NCBI RefSeq assembly: GCF_900221005.1
Contig: NZ_OBQI01000001.1
Coordinates: 620,001 to 684,000, forward strand
DNA: 64,000 nt
Reading direction: 5' to 3'
Source of the DNA: Blastococcus aggregatus
Lineage (GTDB): Bacteria; Actinomycetota; Actinomycetes; Mycobacteriales; Geodermatophilaceae
How positions within the stretch are numbered: position 1 is the stretch's first letter; each line of letters begins with the position of its first letter. Position numbers and translations under genes: made by a program. A model generated the notes under the pieces. The model made no database searches. It was not told the DNA's origin and saw only the letters and a program-made list of their open reading frames with translations. Below, piece by piece: positions 31,906 to 38,620 of the stretch.

Positions 31906-32214
31906 GCTTCACCGCCGCGGGGGACGCGCGCCGACGAGTCGCGCGCCTAGCGTCGCCGACATGGCGTACCCGAGCCGGCCCGTGCTGCCCGCGCGACCGG
32001 AGTTCGGTGTCCCTAGGTGGGCCGCTCAGAGACAAACACTGGGGGTCGCTCTGAGGGCGGCCTATGGGACACCGAGCTGGCGAGCTGGCCTCTCTGCGTT
32101 GACCCAGGCTGAGGGACGCCCTCGTCACCCGGTCGAGTGCTCCGCCTGCGTACCTAGCACTCGACTTCTACCGTTCCGGAGGTCGCGACCCGTCGCTCAT
32201 TAGATCGGAGCCCG
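31906..32214 (+). other. Intergenic stretch with leaderless promoter, interrupted ORF and mini-element
   Basis: TAGCGT (31948-31953) sits seven bases before ATG 31961, the same arrangement and 13-mer as at the XRE gene. The frame from 31961 (MAYPSRPVLPARPEFG) runs only about 16 residues before it enters a 64-bp inverted-repeat element at 32008; it continues to a stop at 32203 with no recognisable sequence. It is best read as the 5' end of a gene broken by the mini-element. Confidence 0.45.
32008..32071. repeat. 64-bp mini-element with ends related to the neighbouring IS110 element
   Basis: The left arm TGTCCCTAGGTGGGCCGC (from 32008) extends to TCAGAG and pairs imperfectly with CTCTGAGGGCGGCC plus TATGGGACA (to 32071), around about 18 bases. 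The left arm matches the left end of the IS110 element (TGTCCCTGAGTGGGCCGC at 32441), and the right arm resembles its right end (CCCCATTAGGGACA to 33966). It looks like an internally deleted derivative. Confidence 0.55.
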
Positions 32215-32394
32215 ATGCCCTGGAGCTTCAAGCCCAAGCCCGAGAACGTCATGGTCAAGCCGGAGGTCCAAGCGCGTGTAGTCGAGCTCGCCCGCCAGAA
32301 CAAGGCACGCGGCGTGCGTCTGCTGCGTGAAGAGACTGGACTGCCCCTCACTTTCGCCGCAGTGCTCGTCAACACCTGGCTTGAGGAGAAGTAG
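32215..32394 (+). CDS. Small protein resembling the L7/L12 C-terminal helix pair
   Basis: A 59-residue frame, ATG 32215 to TAG 32394, with CGGAG six bases upstream. The sequence MPWSFKPKPENVMVKPEV leads into ARVVELARQNKARGVRLLRE, then ETGLPLTFAAVLVNTWLEEK. The stretch RLLREETGLPL is close to the IKVVREITGLGLKEA signature of ribosomal L7/L12 C-terminal domains, which also occurs in small actinobacterial proteins of unknown role. It lies between the mini-element and the IS110 copy. Good ribosome site and codon use support coding; function is unknown. Confidence 0.6.
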   Translation: MPWSFKPKPENVMVKPEVQARVVELARQNKARGVRLLREETGLPLTFAAVLVNTWLEEK

Positions 32395-32483
32395 GGCGCC
32401 CCGCCGGGGGCGCTCGGCGGCACATCCCCCCAATGTCAACTGTCCCTGAGTGGGCCGCTTAGACATCCCACGGCTGTAAGTCG

Positions 32484-33716
32484 TCAAGCGGCGATGGAAG
32501 CCTCCATGTTCTCGGCGGGCCAGGCGGTGGTCTCGTCGTAGCGGCGGTGGTGGTGCAGGCAGCCGTGCAGGATGCCGACGAGCCTGTTGGCAAGGGCGCG
32601 CAGGGCTTGGTGGTGGGTGGCGCCGCGGGCGCGCTGGCGGTCGTAGTAGGCGCGGGCGCCCGGTGAGCTGGTAAGCGCGCTGAATGACTGGCAGTAGAGG
32701 GCGTCGGCGAGGCGGCGGTTGCGGGCATAGCGGGCCAGCACGATGCGTCGGGTGCCTGAGGCGCGGGTGATTGGCGCCATGCCGGAGTAGTTCTTCCGTG
32801 CCTTGGAGTCGGTGTAGCGCGTCGGGTCGTCTCCGAACTCGGCGAGCACCCGGGCGCCCAGAACCGGCCCCAGTCCGGGCTGGCTCAGGTAGATCTCAGC
32901 GTCCGGGTGCTGACCAAAACCCGCCTCCACCTGCGCCCTGAGCCCCTCGATCTGGGTCGCCATCTCGGCGATCACCGCGACAAGCGAACGCACTGCGGTG
33001 GCGTAGGCGCCCACCACGCCGGGATGGGCAGCCAGCTGCGGGGCGCGCAGAGTGGCCTGGATCCGTTCGGCGGTGGGCTCGAGGTTGCGTTGTCTCCCGG
33101 CCCGCCGCAGCGCGGCGGCGATCTTGCTCTGGGAGAGCCGTCGGCCGGCTTCTGGAGAGGGGGCGATGGCCAAGATCGCCAGCGCGTCCCGGCCGTCGAG
33201 CTCTTCGCCGAAGGCGGCCAGCGCGGCGGGGTAGAACTCGCGCAGCATGGAGCGCAGCGCGTTGGTCTGCCGCTGCCGGGACCAGATCAGCGACTGATGG
33301 GCACGGGCCAGCACCTTGACGTGTTCGGCGGTTGCGGAGTCACCGGCCACCGGGCGGTGATGGGCCCGGTCTAGTCGCACCAGTTCGGCCAGCACGTGCG
33401 CGTCGCCGGGGTCGCTCTTGGCACCGGAGGTGCCGTGTCGTTCCCGGTAGCGGGCCGCCTGCAACGGATTAACCGCATAGACGATGTAGCCGGCCGCGAT
33501 CAGCGCGCCGACCCACGGACCGCGATCGGTCTCGATCCCGATCGCTACCTGGTCAGCGTCGTCGTCCTCGGTCAAGTGGTCGGCGATCAGGCTGTGCAAC
33601 GTCGCTAACCCTTCGACGCCCTCAGGCAGTCGCCGCCGGGCAAGGCGCCGGCCCTCGGCATCGACGATCTCGATGTCGTGATGGGCCTCGGCCCAGTCAT
33701 CTCCGATAAACAACAC
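32484..33716 (-). CDS. IS110-family DEDD transposase/recombinase
   Basis: A 410-residue bridge-RNA-type recombinase. The N-terminal RuvC-like domain has Asp6/Asp7 (IGDDWAE), Glu62 (IGIETDRG) and Asp102/Asp105 (KSDPGDAHVLAELVRLD). A coiled-coil middle follows. The C-terminal Transposase_20 domain has LSQPGLGPVLGARVLAEFGDDPTRY and YSGMAPITRASGTRR with the presumed nucleophile Ser320. GTG 33716 is ten bases after GGAGG; a longer frame to 33815 adds unlikely sequence. All key residues are present, so it should be active. Confidence 0.92.
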   Translation of the reverse strand: MLFIGDDWAEAHHDIEIVDAEGRRLARRRLPEGVEGLATLHSLIADHLTEDDDADQVAIGIETDRGPWVGALIAAGYIVYAVNPLQAARYRERHGTSGAKSDPGDAHVLAELVRLDRAHHRPVAGDSATAEHVKVLARAHQSLIWSRQRQTNALRSMLREFYPAALAAFGEELDGRDALAILAIAPSPEAGRRLSQSKIAAALRRAGRQRNLEPTAERIQATLRAPQLAAHPGVVGAYATAVRSLVAVIAEMATQIEGLRAQVEAGFGQHPDAEIYLSQPGLGPVLGARVLAEFGDDPTRYTDSKARKNYSGMAPITRASGTRRIVLARYARNRRLADALYCQSFSALTSSPGARAYYDRQRARGATHHQALRALANRLVGILHGCLHHHRRYDETTAWPAENMEASIAA

Positions 33717-33966
33717 TGCGCTACGGCCTCCTCCGGATCGGCACCACCGGCCCGAACCCTGGAGGAGAAGACCGTGGCGACCTAATGGATCAGTGCTCGA
33801 GGCACGACATCCCACCGGCCATCCGCTCCTCCTCGCTCACCGGCGGGGGCACGATCTAAGCGTGGGCCTCGACCAACGGACCCGGGACTGGCAGTGCTCA
33901 CCCGCCGGCGGCTCGGACACCCGATCCTGGTCCAGAAGCGACCGGATGCAGCCCCATTAGGGACAC
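33717..33966 (-). ncRNA. Candidate bridge RNA of the IS110 element
   Basis: The 250 bases between the right end and the transposase GTG have no coding frame and are the expected place for a bridge RNA in IS110-group elements, which is about 180 bases in the characterised IS621. Several GC-rich hairpins are visible. A 14-mer GGCACGACATCCCA at 33801-33814 recurs at 34035-34048, just outside the element, and its core GACATCCCA recurs at 32462, inside the other end. Guide loops would give such short repeats, but I cannot fold it reliably by eye. The 610-base gap 33717-34326 holds only this, the transposon end and the fmdB leader. Confidence 0.4.
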
Positions 33967-34117
33967 CGACCCACACGGCGGCTTCGAGGCCACCCTCGCG
34001 GCCTCCTACAGGGCCGCCAGACGCCTCCGCCTGCGGCACGACATCCCACGACGCTGCCTACACACCCGCCCGCAGGGCTGACGACGGCTTGCGCCAGCGT
34101 CACCGGCGGTGCATCGA

Positions 34118-34227
34118 CCGCAAAGCCACCCTCACGGGCGCAGAGCTGACCCTCGCCGCCGCAAAGCCGCCCACGGGTGCTGCCGAAATCAGACCCTCGC
34201 GCAGCGCAAAGGTGACGCTCGCCGACA
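34118..34227. repeat. Right transposon end with five 19-bp transposase-site repeats
   Basis: Read on the plus strand, five 19-bp units lie at 34118, 34138, 34159, 34182 and 34204, spaced 20-23 bases apart. Examples are CCGCAAAGCCACCCTCACG, GCGCAGAGCTGACCCTCGC and GCGCAAAGGTGACGCTCGC. They are inverted relative to the left-end units. The outermost unit sits five bases from the terminus at both ends. Confidence 0.88.
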
Positions 34228-34326
34228 GTCGTGGACGGGCGGGCGCGTGATGGCGCATCATTGGCAGTCGCCGGGTGCGAGTGCCAGCCCGGCGCCCACC
34301 TCCGCTCGACCAGGGAGCCCACGCAC

Positions 34327-34638
34327 GTGCCGACCTACCAGTACGCCTGCACCAACCCCGAGGGAAAGCACGAGTTCGAGCTCGTCCAGTCGTTCACCGA
34401 CGCCGCGGTGACCGAGTGCCCGCAGTGCGGAGCGCCCGTCCGCAAGGTCTACGGCTCCGTGGGCGTCGTCTTCAAGGGCTCGGGCTTCTACCGGACGGAC
34501 AGCCGCAAGGCGTCCTCGGCCACGGAGACCGCCTCGACGAGCAGCTCCTCCTCCGACAGCAAGCCGGCCGCCGCCGCGCCGGCGGCCGCCAGCGCGCCGG
34601 CCTCGACGTCGGGCAGCGGGGCCAAGGCCGCCGACTGA
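34327..34638 (+). CDS. FmdB family zinc-ribbon protein
   Basis: A 103-residue protein from GTG 34327, nine bases after AGGGAG. It begins VPTYQYACTNPEGKHEFELVQSF, a one-Cys FmdB start, followed by the Cys pair TECPQCGAPVRKVYG and GVVFKGSGFYRTD. The tail is low-complexity Ser/Ala (about 60-103). FmdB proteins are small putative regulators; in mycobacteria the homologue lies next to the cyclo-ligase gene. Here the transposon end is 100 bases upstream, so its promoter may be altered. Confidence 0.9.
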   Translation: MPTYQYACTNPEGKHEFELVQSFTDAAVTECPQCGAPVRKVYGSVGVVFKGSGFYRTDSRKASSATETASTSSSSSDSKPAAAAPAAASAPASTSGSGAKAAD

Positions 34639-34722
34639 TCCGGTCGGTCCACAGCCGACCGGTCCGTCCACAACCTCGGCGCGCGGACCCCGCGCAGCCC
34701 GCGGCAGCAGCAGGCTCGCTGC

Positions 34723-35340
34723 ATGCCGCGCCTGCGCCGACCCCGCTCCCCGGCCGCTCTCGCCCGCCGGATCGCCGCCGTGCTCCTGGCCGTGACCGCC
34801 GTGGCGCTGGCCGTGCGGCCCGGTCCCCCGGCCGACGCGGCCACCCCGGAGGCGGTGCCCGTCGTGGTCGCCGCCCGCGCGCTCGAGGCCGGCCGGGCGC
34901 TGGCCGCCGGCGACCTGACCGTCGGCCGCTACCCCGCCGGCACCGCGCCCACGGGCGTGGTGCCCGATCCCGACCTGCTGATCGGTCGGGTGCTCGCCGG
35001 CGCCGTGCGGCCCGGCGAGCCCCTCACCGACGCCCGGCTGGTCGGCCCGGGCCTCACGGCCCTGCTCCCCGAGGGGGAGGTGGCCGCCCCGGTCCGCCTC
35101 GCCGACCTCGCCGTGGCCGCGCTGGTGCGCACCGGCGACCGGGTCGACGTGCTGGCCACCGCGCCCGGGGCGGCGGAGGCCGAACTCCTCGCCGCCGGGG
35201 TCCGCGTGCTCGCCGCGGGCGGCTCCGGGGACGACCCGGCCGCGGGGCTGCTGCTGGTCGCCGTCGACACGCCGACGGCGGCGCGACTCGCCGCGGCCGC
35301 GACCGGTTCGACGCTCACCGTGAGCCTGCCGCCACCGTGA
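34723..35340 (+). CDS. SAF-domain protein (CpaB/RcpC-like)
   Basis: A 205-residue exported protein with an Arg-rich start and a membrane segment (RIAAVLLAVTAVALAV, about 16-31). A SAF domain follows (VPVVVAARALEAGRALAAGDLTVGRYPAGTAPTG, about 45-79) with a beta-clip fold region (VRTGDRVDVLATAPG). SAF proteins include the Flp-pilus factor CpaB/RcpC and antifreeze-like domains. No tad pilus genes are adjacent, and it lies between fmdB and mscL, so its role is open. Confidence 0.82.
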   Translation: MPRLRRPRSPAALARRIAAVLLAVTAVALAVRPGPPADAATPEAVPVVVAARALEAGRALAAGDLTVGRYPAGTAPTGVVPDPDLLIGRVLAGAVRPGEPLTDARLVGPGLTALLPEGEVAAPVRLADLAVAALVRTGDRVDVLATAPGAAEAELLAAGVRVLAAGGSGDDPAAGLLLVAVDTPTAARLAAAATGSTLTVSLPPP

Positions 35341-35381
35341 GCCCTCGTCAGCAGCCGGGGGAACCCTGTTGGATGTCGCCC

Positions 35382-35819
35382 ATGATCAAGGGATTCAAGG
35401 ACTTCCTCCTCCGGGGCAACATCGTCGACCTCGCGGTCGCCGTCGTCATCGGCACCGCCTTCACGGCACTCGTCGCCGCGTTCACCGCGTCGTTCCTCGA
35501 GCCGCTGATCGCCCTGATCGGCGGTGGCGGGGTGAACGGCGGATCGGTCGAGGTGGACGGTCAGTTCTTCACCTGGGGCGCGTTCCTCAACGCGGTCATC
35601 ACCTTCGTGCTGACCGCGGCCGTCGTCTACTTCGTCGTCGTGCTGCCCATGAAGGCGCTCATCGAGCGGCGCAAGCGCGGCGAGGAGGCCGGCCCGTCCG
35701 AGCCCACCCAGGTCGAACTGCTGGTCGAGATCCGCGACCTGCTGCTCGCGCAGCAGGGCCAGGGCCCCGGCACCGACCCCTCCGGCCCGGGCACGACGTC
35801 GCTCCCCGGCCAGCTCTGA
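35382..35819 (+). CDS. mscL: Large-conductance mechanosensitive channel
   Basis: MscL pentameric channel that opens under hypo-osmotic stress. The 145-residue protein shows the defining N-terminus MIKGFKDFLLRGNIVDLAVAV, first membrane helix to about residue 40, a periplasmic loop (GGVNGGSVEVDGQFFTWG), a second helix (AVITFVLTAAVVYFVVVLPM) and a charged cytoplasmic helix. An in-frame ATG at 35373 would add three residues; I prefer 35382 since GGA lies about eight bases upstream. A hairpin overlaps the stop. Confidence 0.95.
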   Translation: MIKGFKDFLLRGNIVDLAVAVVIGTAFTALVAAFTASFLEPLIALIGGGGVNGGSVEVDGQFFTWGAFLNAVITFVLTAAVVYFVVVLPMKALIERRKRGEEAGPSEPTQVELLVEIRDLLLAQQGQGPGTDPSGPGTTSLPGQL

Positions 35820-35840
35820 CCCCGAGCTGACCCGGGGTCA
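35817..35840. terminator. Bidirectional terminator overlapping the mscL and ybaK stops
   Basis: TGACCCCG (35817-35824) and CGGGGTCA (35833-35840) form an 8-bp stem around AGCTGACC. The first arm begins with the mscL TGA and the second ends with the stop codon of the convergent gene, so each stop codon is part of the stem. Confidence 0.65.
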
Positions 35841-36533
35841 GTCGCTGCCCCAGTGCGGCGGCCGGTCCTCGAGGTAGCGCCGGTCGCTGTCGGAGGTGTC
35901 GGCCGGCCGCTCCCCCCAGCCCACGTCGCTGTCGTCCGGTGCCCGGAGGCGGACGGGGGCCGGCGGCGGGGGCGCGGACGTCTCGACCACGGGCTGCCCG
36001 AGTCCGTCGAGCACCTCGGCCGACGGCAGGCCCGCGAGCACCGTTCCCGGGACGGCGAGCTTGCTGCCGCGCGTGCCCGAGCCGACCACCACGAGCCCGG
36101 CCGCGGCGACGGCGGCGTCGACCAGCACCGGCCACGACGCGGGCAGCCCCACCGGCGTGATGCCGCCGTAGGCCATGCCGCTCTCCGTGACGGCGACGTC
36201 CTGCGGGGCGAACGAGGCCTTCCGCGCGCCCAGGTGCCGGCGGACCAGCCCGTTGACGTCGGCCCGGGTGGTGGCCAGCACCAGGCAGGCGGCCAGCGCG
36301 GTCTGACCGGCGCGGCGGGTGGCCACCACCACGCAGTTCGCCGACGCCTCGGCCGGGACGCCGTAGGCCTCGGTGAAGGCGGCGGTGTCGGCGAGGTCGT
36401 CGTCGATCTCGGCCACCCAGGCCGGGCCGGTCAGCTGCGCGAGCGCGGCGGCGACCGGCGCCCCGAGCAGCTCGGGGTGCTCGGCGGCCGGCAGCCAGGT
36501 GAGTGTGCCCAGGACGGGCGGGGTCGGAGCCAC
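35838..36533 (-). CDS. YbaK/ProX-type aminoacyl-tRNA deacylase
   Basis: A 231-residue protein with a YbaK/prolyl-tRNA editing domain. Landmarks are YGVPAEASANCVVVATRRAG, RADVNGLVRRHLGARKASFAPQDVAVTESGMAYGGITPVGLPAS and VVVGSGTRGSKLAVPG. This family hydrolyses mischarged tRNAs such as Ala- or Cys-tRNA-Pro. The C-terminal 45 residues are Pro- and Asp-rich and lie outside the domain. GTG 36533 follows AGGA by eight bases. The longer open frame upstream is shadow of the divergent glyoxalase gene. Confidence 0.88.
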   Translation of the reverse strand: MAPTPPVLGTLTWLPAAEHPELLGAPVAAALAQLTGPAWVAEIDDDLADTAAFTEAYGVPAEASANCVVVATRRAGQTALAACLVLATTRADVNGLVRRHLGARKASFAPQDVAVTESGMAYGGITPVGLPASWPVLVDAAVAAAGLVVVGSGTRGSKLAVPGTVLAGLPSAEVLDGLGQPVVETSAPPPPAPVRLRAPDDSDVGWGERPADTSDSDRRYLEDRPPHWGSD

Positions 36534-36599
36534 CCCACGATCCTGCGCCAGCGCCGGCCGGGGCTGCCTCCGGGGGTCGGACGGGCCAGGATGGATCCC

Positions 36600-36956
36600 A
36601 TGATCGGCCAGCTGCACTCCGTCGTCATCGATGCGCCCGACGCGCACGCCCTCGCGCGCTTCTACGCCGACCTGCTCGGGATGGAGGTGAAGGGCGAGCC
36701 CGGTGACGACTGGGTGGTGGTCACCGGCGCCGGCTACCGCATCGCCTTCCAGCAGGCCCCGGACCTGCGGCCGCCGGACTGGCCCGACCCGGAGCGCCCG
36801 CAGCAGTTCCACCTCGACATCCGCGTCGCCGACATCACCGAGGCGGAGCCGAAGGTGCTCGCGCTGGGCGCCCGGCGGCTGCCCGGCGAGGGCGGCGACT
36901 TCCGCGTGTACGCCGACCCGGTCGGCCACCCCTTCTGCCTCGTGTGGGACGCATGA
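36600..36956 (+). CDS. Glyoxalase/VOC family protein
   Basis: A 118-residue vicinal-oxygen-chelate protein: MIGQLHSVVIDAPDAHALARFYADLLGMEVKGEP, QQFHLDIRVADI and RVYADPVGHPFCLVW. These are the two beta-alpha-beta-beta-beta halves of the fold; His and Glu metal ligands are incomplete, so it may bind rather than convert a ligand. An in-frame ATG at 36591 is possible. Its stop overlaps the next start as ATGA, pairing it with a thioesterase. Confidence 0.88.
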   Translation: MIGQLHSVVIDAPDAHALARFYADLLGMEVKGEPGDDWVVVTGAGYRIAFQQAPDLRPPDWPDPERPQQFHLDIRVADITEAEPKVLALGARRLPGEGGDFRVYADPVGHPFCLVWDA

Positions 36957-37351
36957 GCGAGCCCGGGCAGGCGCCGGCGTTCGTCCGCGCCATGGGGCTC
37001 ACCACGACCGAGGTGAGCGGCACGCGGGTGACCGGCACGGCAGAGCTGGGCCCCGAACACCACACCCCCTGGGGCGTCGTGCACGGCGGCGTCTACTGCG
37101 CGATCGTCGAGACCGCCGCCAGCGTCGGCGCCAGCACCGCGGTGAAGGATGCCGGGCAGTTCTCCGTGGGCGTCAACAACAGCACCGACTTCGTCCGCTC
37201 GATGACCGCGGGGCGGGTCGACGTCGTCGCCGAGCCGGTGCAGCAGGGCCGCACCCAGCAGCTCTGGCAGGTGACGCTCACCCGGGAGGACGGCAAGCTC
37301 GTCGCCCAGGGCCGGGTGCGGCTGCAGAACATCCCGCTGCCGGGGGCCTGA
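36953..37351 (+). CDS. PaaI-type hotdog thioesterase
   Basis: A 132-residue hotdog-fold protein. The family motif appears as HHTPWGVVHGGVYCAIVETAASVGAS (about 31-56), with the His-Gly-Gly and the catalytic Glu in place, followed by GVNNSTDFVRSMTAGRVDVVAEPVQQG. PaaI-like enzymes hydrolyse acyl- or aryl-CoA esters. Translation is coupled to the upstream glyoxalase gene through ATGA. Confidence 0.9.
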   Translation: MSEPGQAPAFVRAMGLTTTEVSGTRVTGTAELGPEHHTPWGVVHGGVYCAIVETAASVGASTAVKDAGQFSVGVNNSTDFVRSMTAGRVDVVAEPVQQGRTQQLWQVTLTREDGKLVAQGRVRLQNIPLPGA

Positions 37352-37361
37352 CCCGCTCCGG

Positions 37362-38276
37362 TCAGCCGAGGACGGCGGGGTCGAGCACGACCGAGAACAG
37401 CGCGCGCGGGTCCTGCAGCGTCGCCGGCGGCCGGGCGGCCGAGCGCGGGACCACCCGGTCCCAGCGCGCGGCCCGGCGGTGCGGCAGCAGCTCGCGGCCC
37501 TGGAACAGGTAGTCGCCGACCAACTCGCCGAGCAGCAGCCCCGCCCCGTTCTCGATCGGCAGGCCCACCGGGTCGCCCGGGCGCAGCTCGTCGAGGAAGG
37601 TCGACAGCTGGCGCAGGTCCTTGGCCGGCCGGCGGCCGGAGATCTCCTTCGACAGGTTCCGCAGCTCCGCGGGCCCCAGCCCGGTGGCGTCGACGTCGAT
37701 CCCCGACTGGGTGCCCAGCCCGATCACGCCGGCGGCCAGGCAGGCCCCGAGCTCGTTGTGCGCCCGCGGCCGCACGACCCAGACGCGCACACCCTCGGGC
37801 TCCGGGCGCGGGGGCAGCTCGTCGGGCCCGGGCCACAGATAGGGCAGGTCGTCGGGCTCGGGGCCGAACAGCTCGGCGAAGCGGGCGCGGTAGAAGTCCG
37901 GCTCCTTGGCCACCAGGTTGGACCGGTGCGAGCGGTGCAGCTCCTCGTTGCCCACCCAGGACGGGAGCAGCCCGGCCGCGGCCAGCTCGGCCTGGGGCAC
38001 GCCCACCACCTCGGGGGCGAACTCGCCGATCAGCGTCTCGGTGCTGTCGGCGAACCCGCGCTCGCGCCAGCCCCGCACCATCGCCAGCCCGTAGCCGACC
38101 AGGGCGGGGGTCCGCCCGCGCCACATCGCGACCGCGGGGTGGCTGGCCCAGCCGTAGTCGGGCAGCTCGAGCGCGCGCAGGATCTGCAGCGTCTCGACCC
38201 GCTGCTTGCCCAGCCGCGGGGAGTCCAGCAGCCGCGCGCTCTCCTCGAAGTCGGCCACCGGCACGAAGGTCTGCAT
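37362..38276 (-). CDS. Fusion of MSMEG_6728-type domain with restriction-type reader domain
   Basis: A 304-residue protein. Residues 1-150 match the MSMEG_6728 family (MQTFVPVADFEESARLLD, LGKQRVETLQILRALELP, YGWASHPAVAMWRG), related to pyrimidine-dimer glycosylase (Pyr_excise) proteins. After a Pro/Glu linker near 165, residues 170-300 (VRVWVVRPRAHNELGACLAAGVIGLG, LRQLSTFLDELRPGDPVGLPI, LLGELVGDYLF, WDRVVPRSA) resemble the PUA-like sensor domain found at the N-terminus of Mrr- and McrB-type restriction proteins. MSMEG_6728 proteins are usually about half this length. An upstream ATG at 38285 is possible. Confidence 0.75.
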   Translation of the reverse strand: MQTFVPVADFEESARLLDSPRLGKQRVETLQILRALELPDYGWASHPAVAMWRGRTPALVGYGLAMVRGWRERGFADSTETLIGEFAPEVVGVPQAELAAAGLLPSWVGNEELHRSHRSNLVAKEPDFYRARFAELFGPEPDDLPYLWPGPDELPPRPEPEGVRVWVVRPRAHNELGACLAAGVIGLGTQSGIDVDATGLGPAELRNLSKEISGRRPAKDLRQLSTFLDELRPGDPVGLPIENGAGLLLGELVGDYLFQGRELLPHRRAARWDRVVPRSAARPPATLQDPRALFSVVLDPAVLG

Positions 38277-38314
38277 CGCCCCCATCCTGACCGAGCGGGG
38301 CCCTGCCCGCCGGA

Positions 38315-38620
38315 TCAGCCGCCGAGCGAGCGCAGCGCCTCCTCCCAGCGGGCCCGCCGCTCGTCGTCGGACTGCTCCCACCACGCGGTGCCCCGCTCCC
38401 CCAGCCCGGTCTTGGCCAGCTGAACCCGCGCCCGGGCGGCGGCCACGGCGTCGGCGTCGCCCGCCTTCTTCGCCGTGCGCACCCCGGAGCGCCCCACCCC
38501 GAGGTGGTGCAGCAGCTGCTCGCGGACGTCGTCCGGCAGGCTGGGGTCCGCCGTCCGCCAGCGCCGCCCGTCGACCACGATGTAGCGGCCGTCGTCGGTG
38601 CGCTCGACCTCGCGGGTCAT
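38315..38620 (-). CDS. Small conserved hypothetical protein
   Basis: A 101-residue soluble protein: MTREVERTDDGRYIVVDGRRWR, then RTADPSLPDDVREQLLHHLGVGRSGVR and a charged helical C-terminus (AWWEQSDDERRARWEEALRSLGG). A short beta hairpin is followed by three helices. I have seen this type annotated only as hypothetical in actinobacteria. The ATG overlaps the sir2 stop (ATGA), so the two are co-translated. Confidence 0.82.
   Translation of the reverse strand: MTREVERTDDGRYIVVDGRRWRTADPSLPDDVREQLLHHLGVGRSGVRTAKKAGDADAVAAARARVQLAKTGLGERGTAWWEQSDDERRARWEEALRSLGG

Larger units (their letters stand above)
32441..33966 (-). mobile_element. IS110-family insertion element
   Basis: About 1,526 bp bounded by inverted ends: TGTCCCTGAGTGGGC at 32441 and, on the other strand, TGTCCCTAATGGGGC ending at 33966. 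It contains one DEDD transposase gene on the minus strand, 43 bases of noncoding DNA after it and 250 bases before it. The longer noncoding part upstream of the gene is where IS110-group elements encode the bridge RNA; the short inverted ends are more like the IS1111 group. No target duplication is seen, as expected for this family. Exact ends may differ by a few bases. Confidence 0.75.
21133..34227. mobile_element. 13.1-kb TniA/TniB-type (Tn7/Tn5053-superfamily) transposon
   Basis: The two ends are inverted copies: inward from each end the sequence is TGTCGGCGAGCGTCAC, one variable base (G left, C right), then TTTGCGC. Directly outside, GTCGT occurs at 21128-21132 and again at 34228-34232, a 5-bp target duplication as made by Tn7 and Tn5053 relatives. 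The element carries a DDE transposase with an AAA+ partner in a five-gene operon, plus cargo. It lies between the arsR promoter and fmdB. No TnsA nuclease, TniQ or resolvase was recognised inside. Both ends and the duplication are intact, so insertion is probably recent. Confidence 0.92.

Noticed and set aside
32462-34050. Direct repeat GACATCCCACG taken as the ends of the IS110 element
   Set aside because: The inverted TGTCCCT ends at 32441 and 33966 fit better and are shared with the mini-element; the direct repeat may instead be a guide or chance match.
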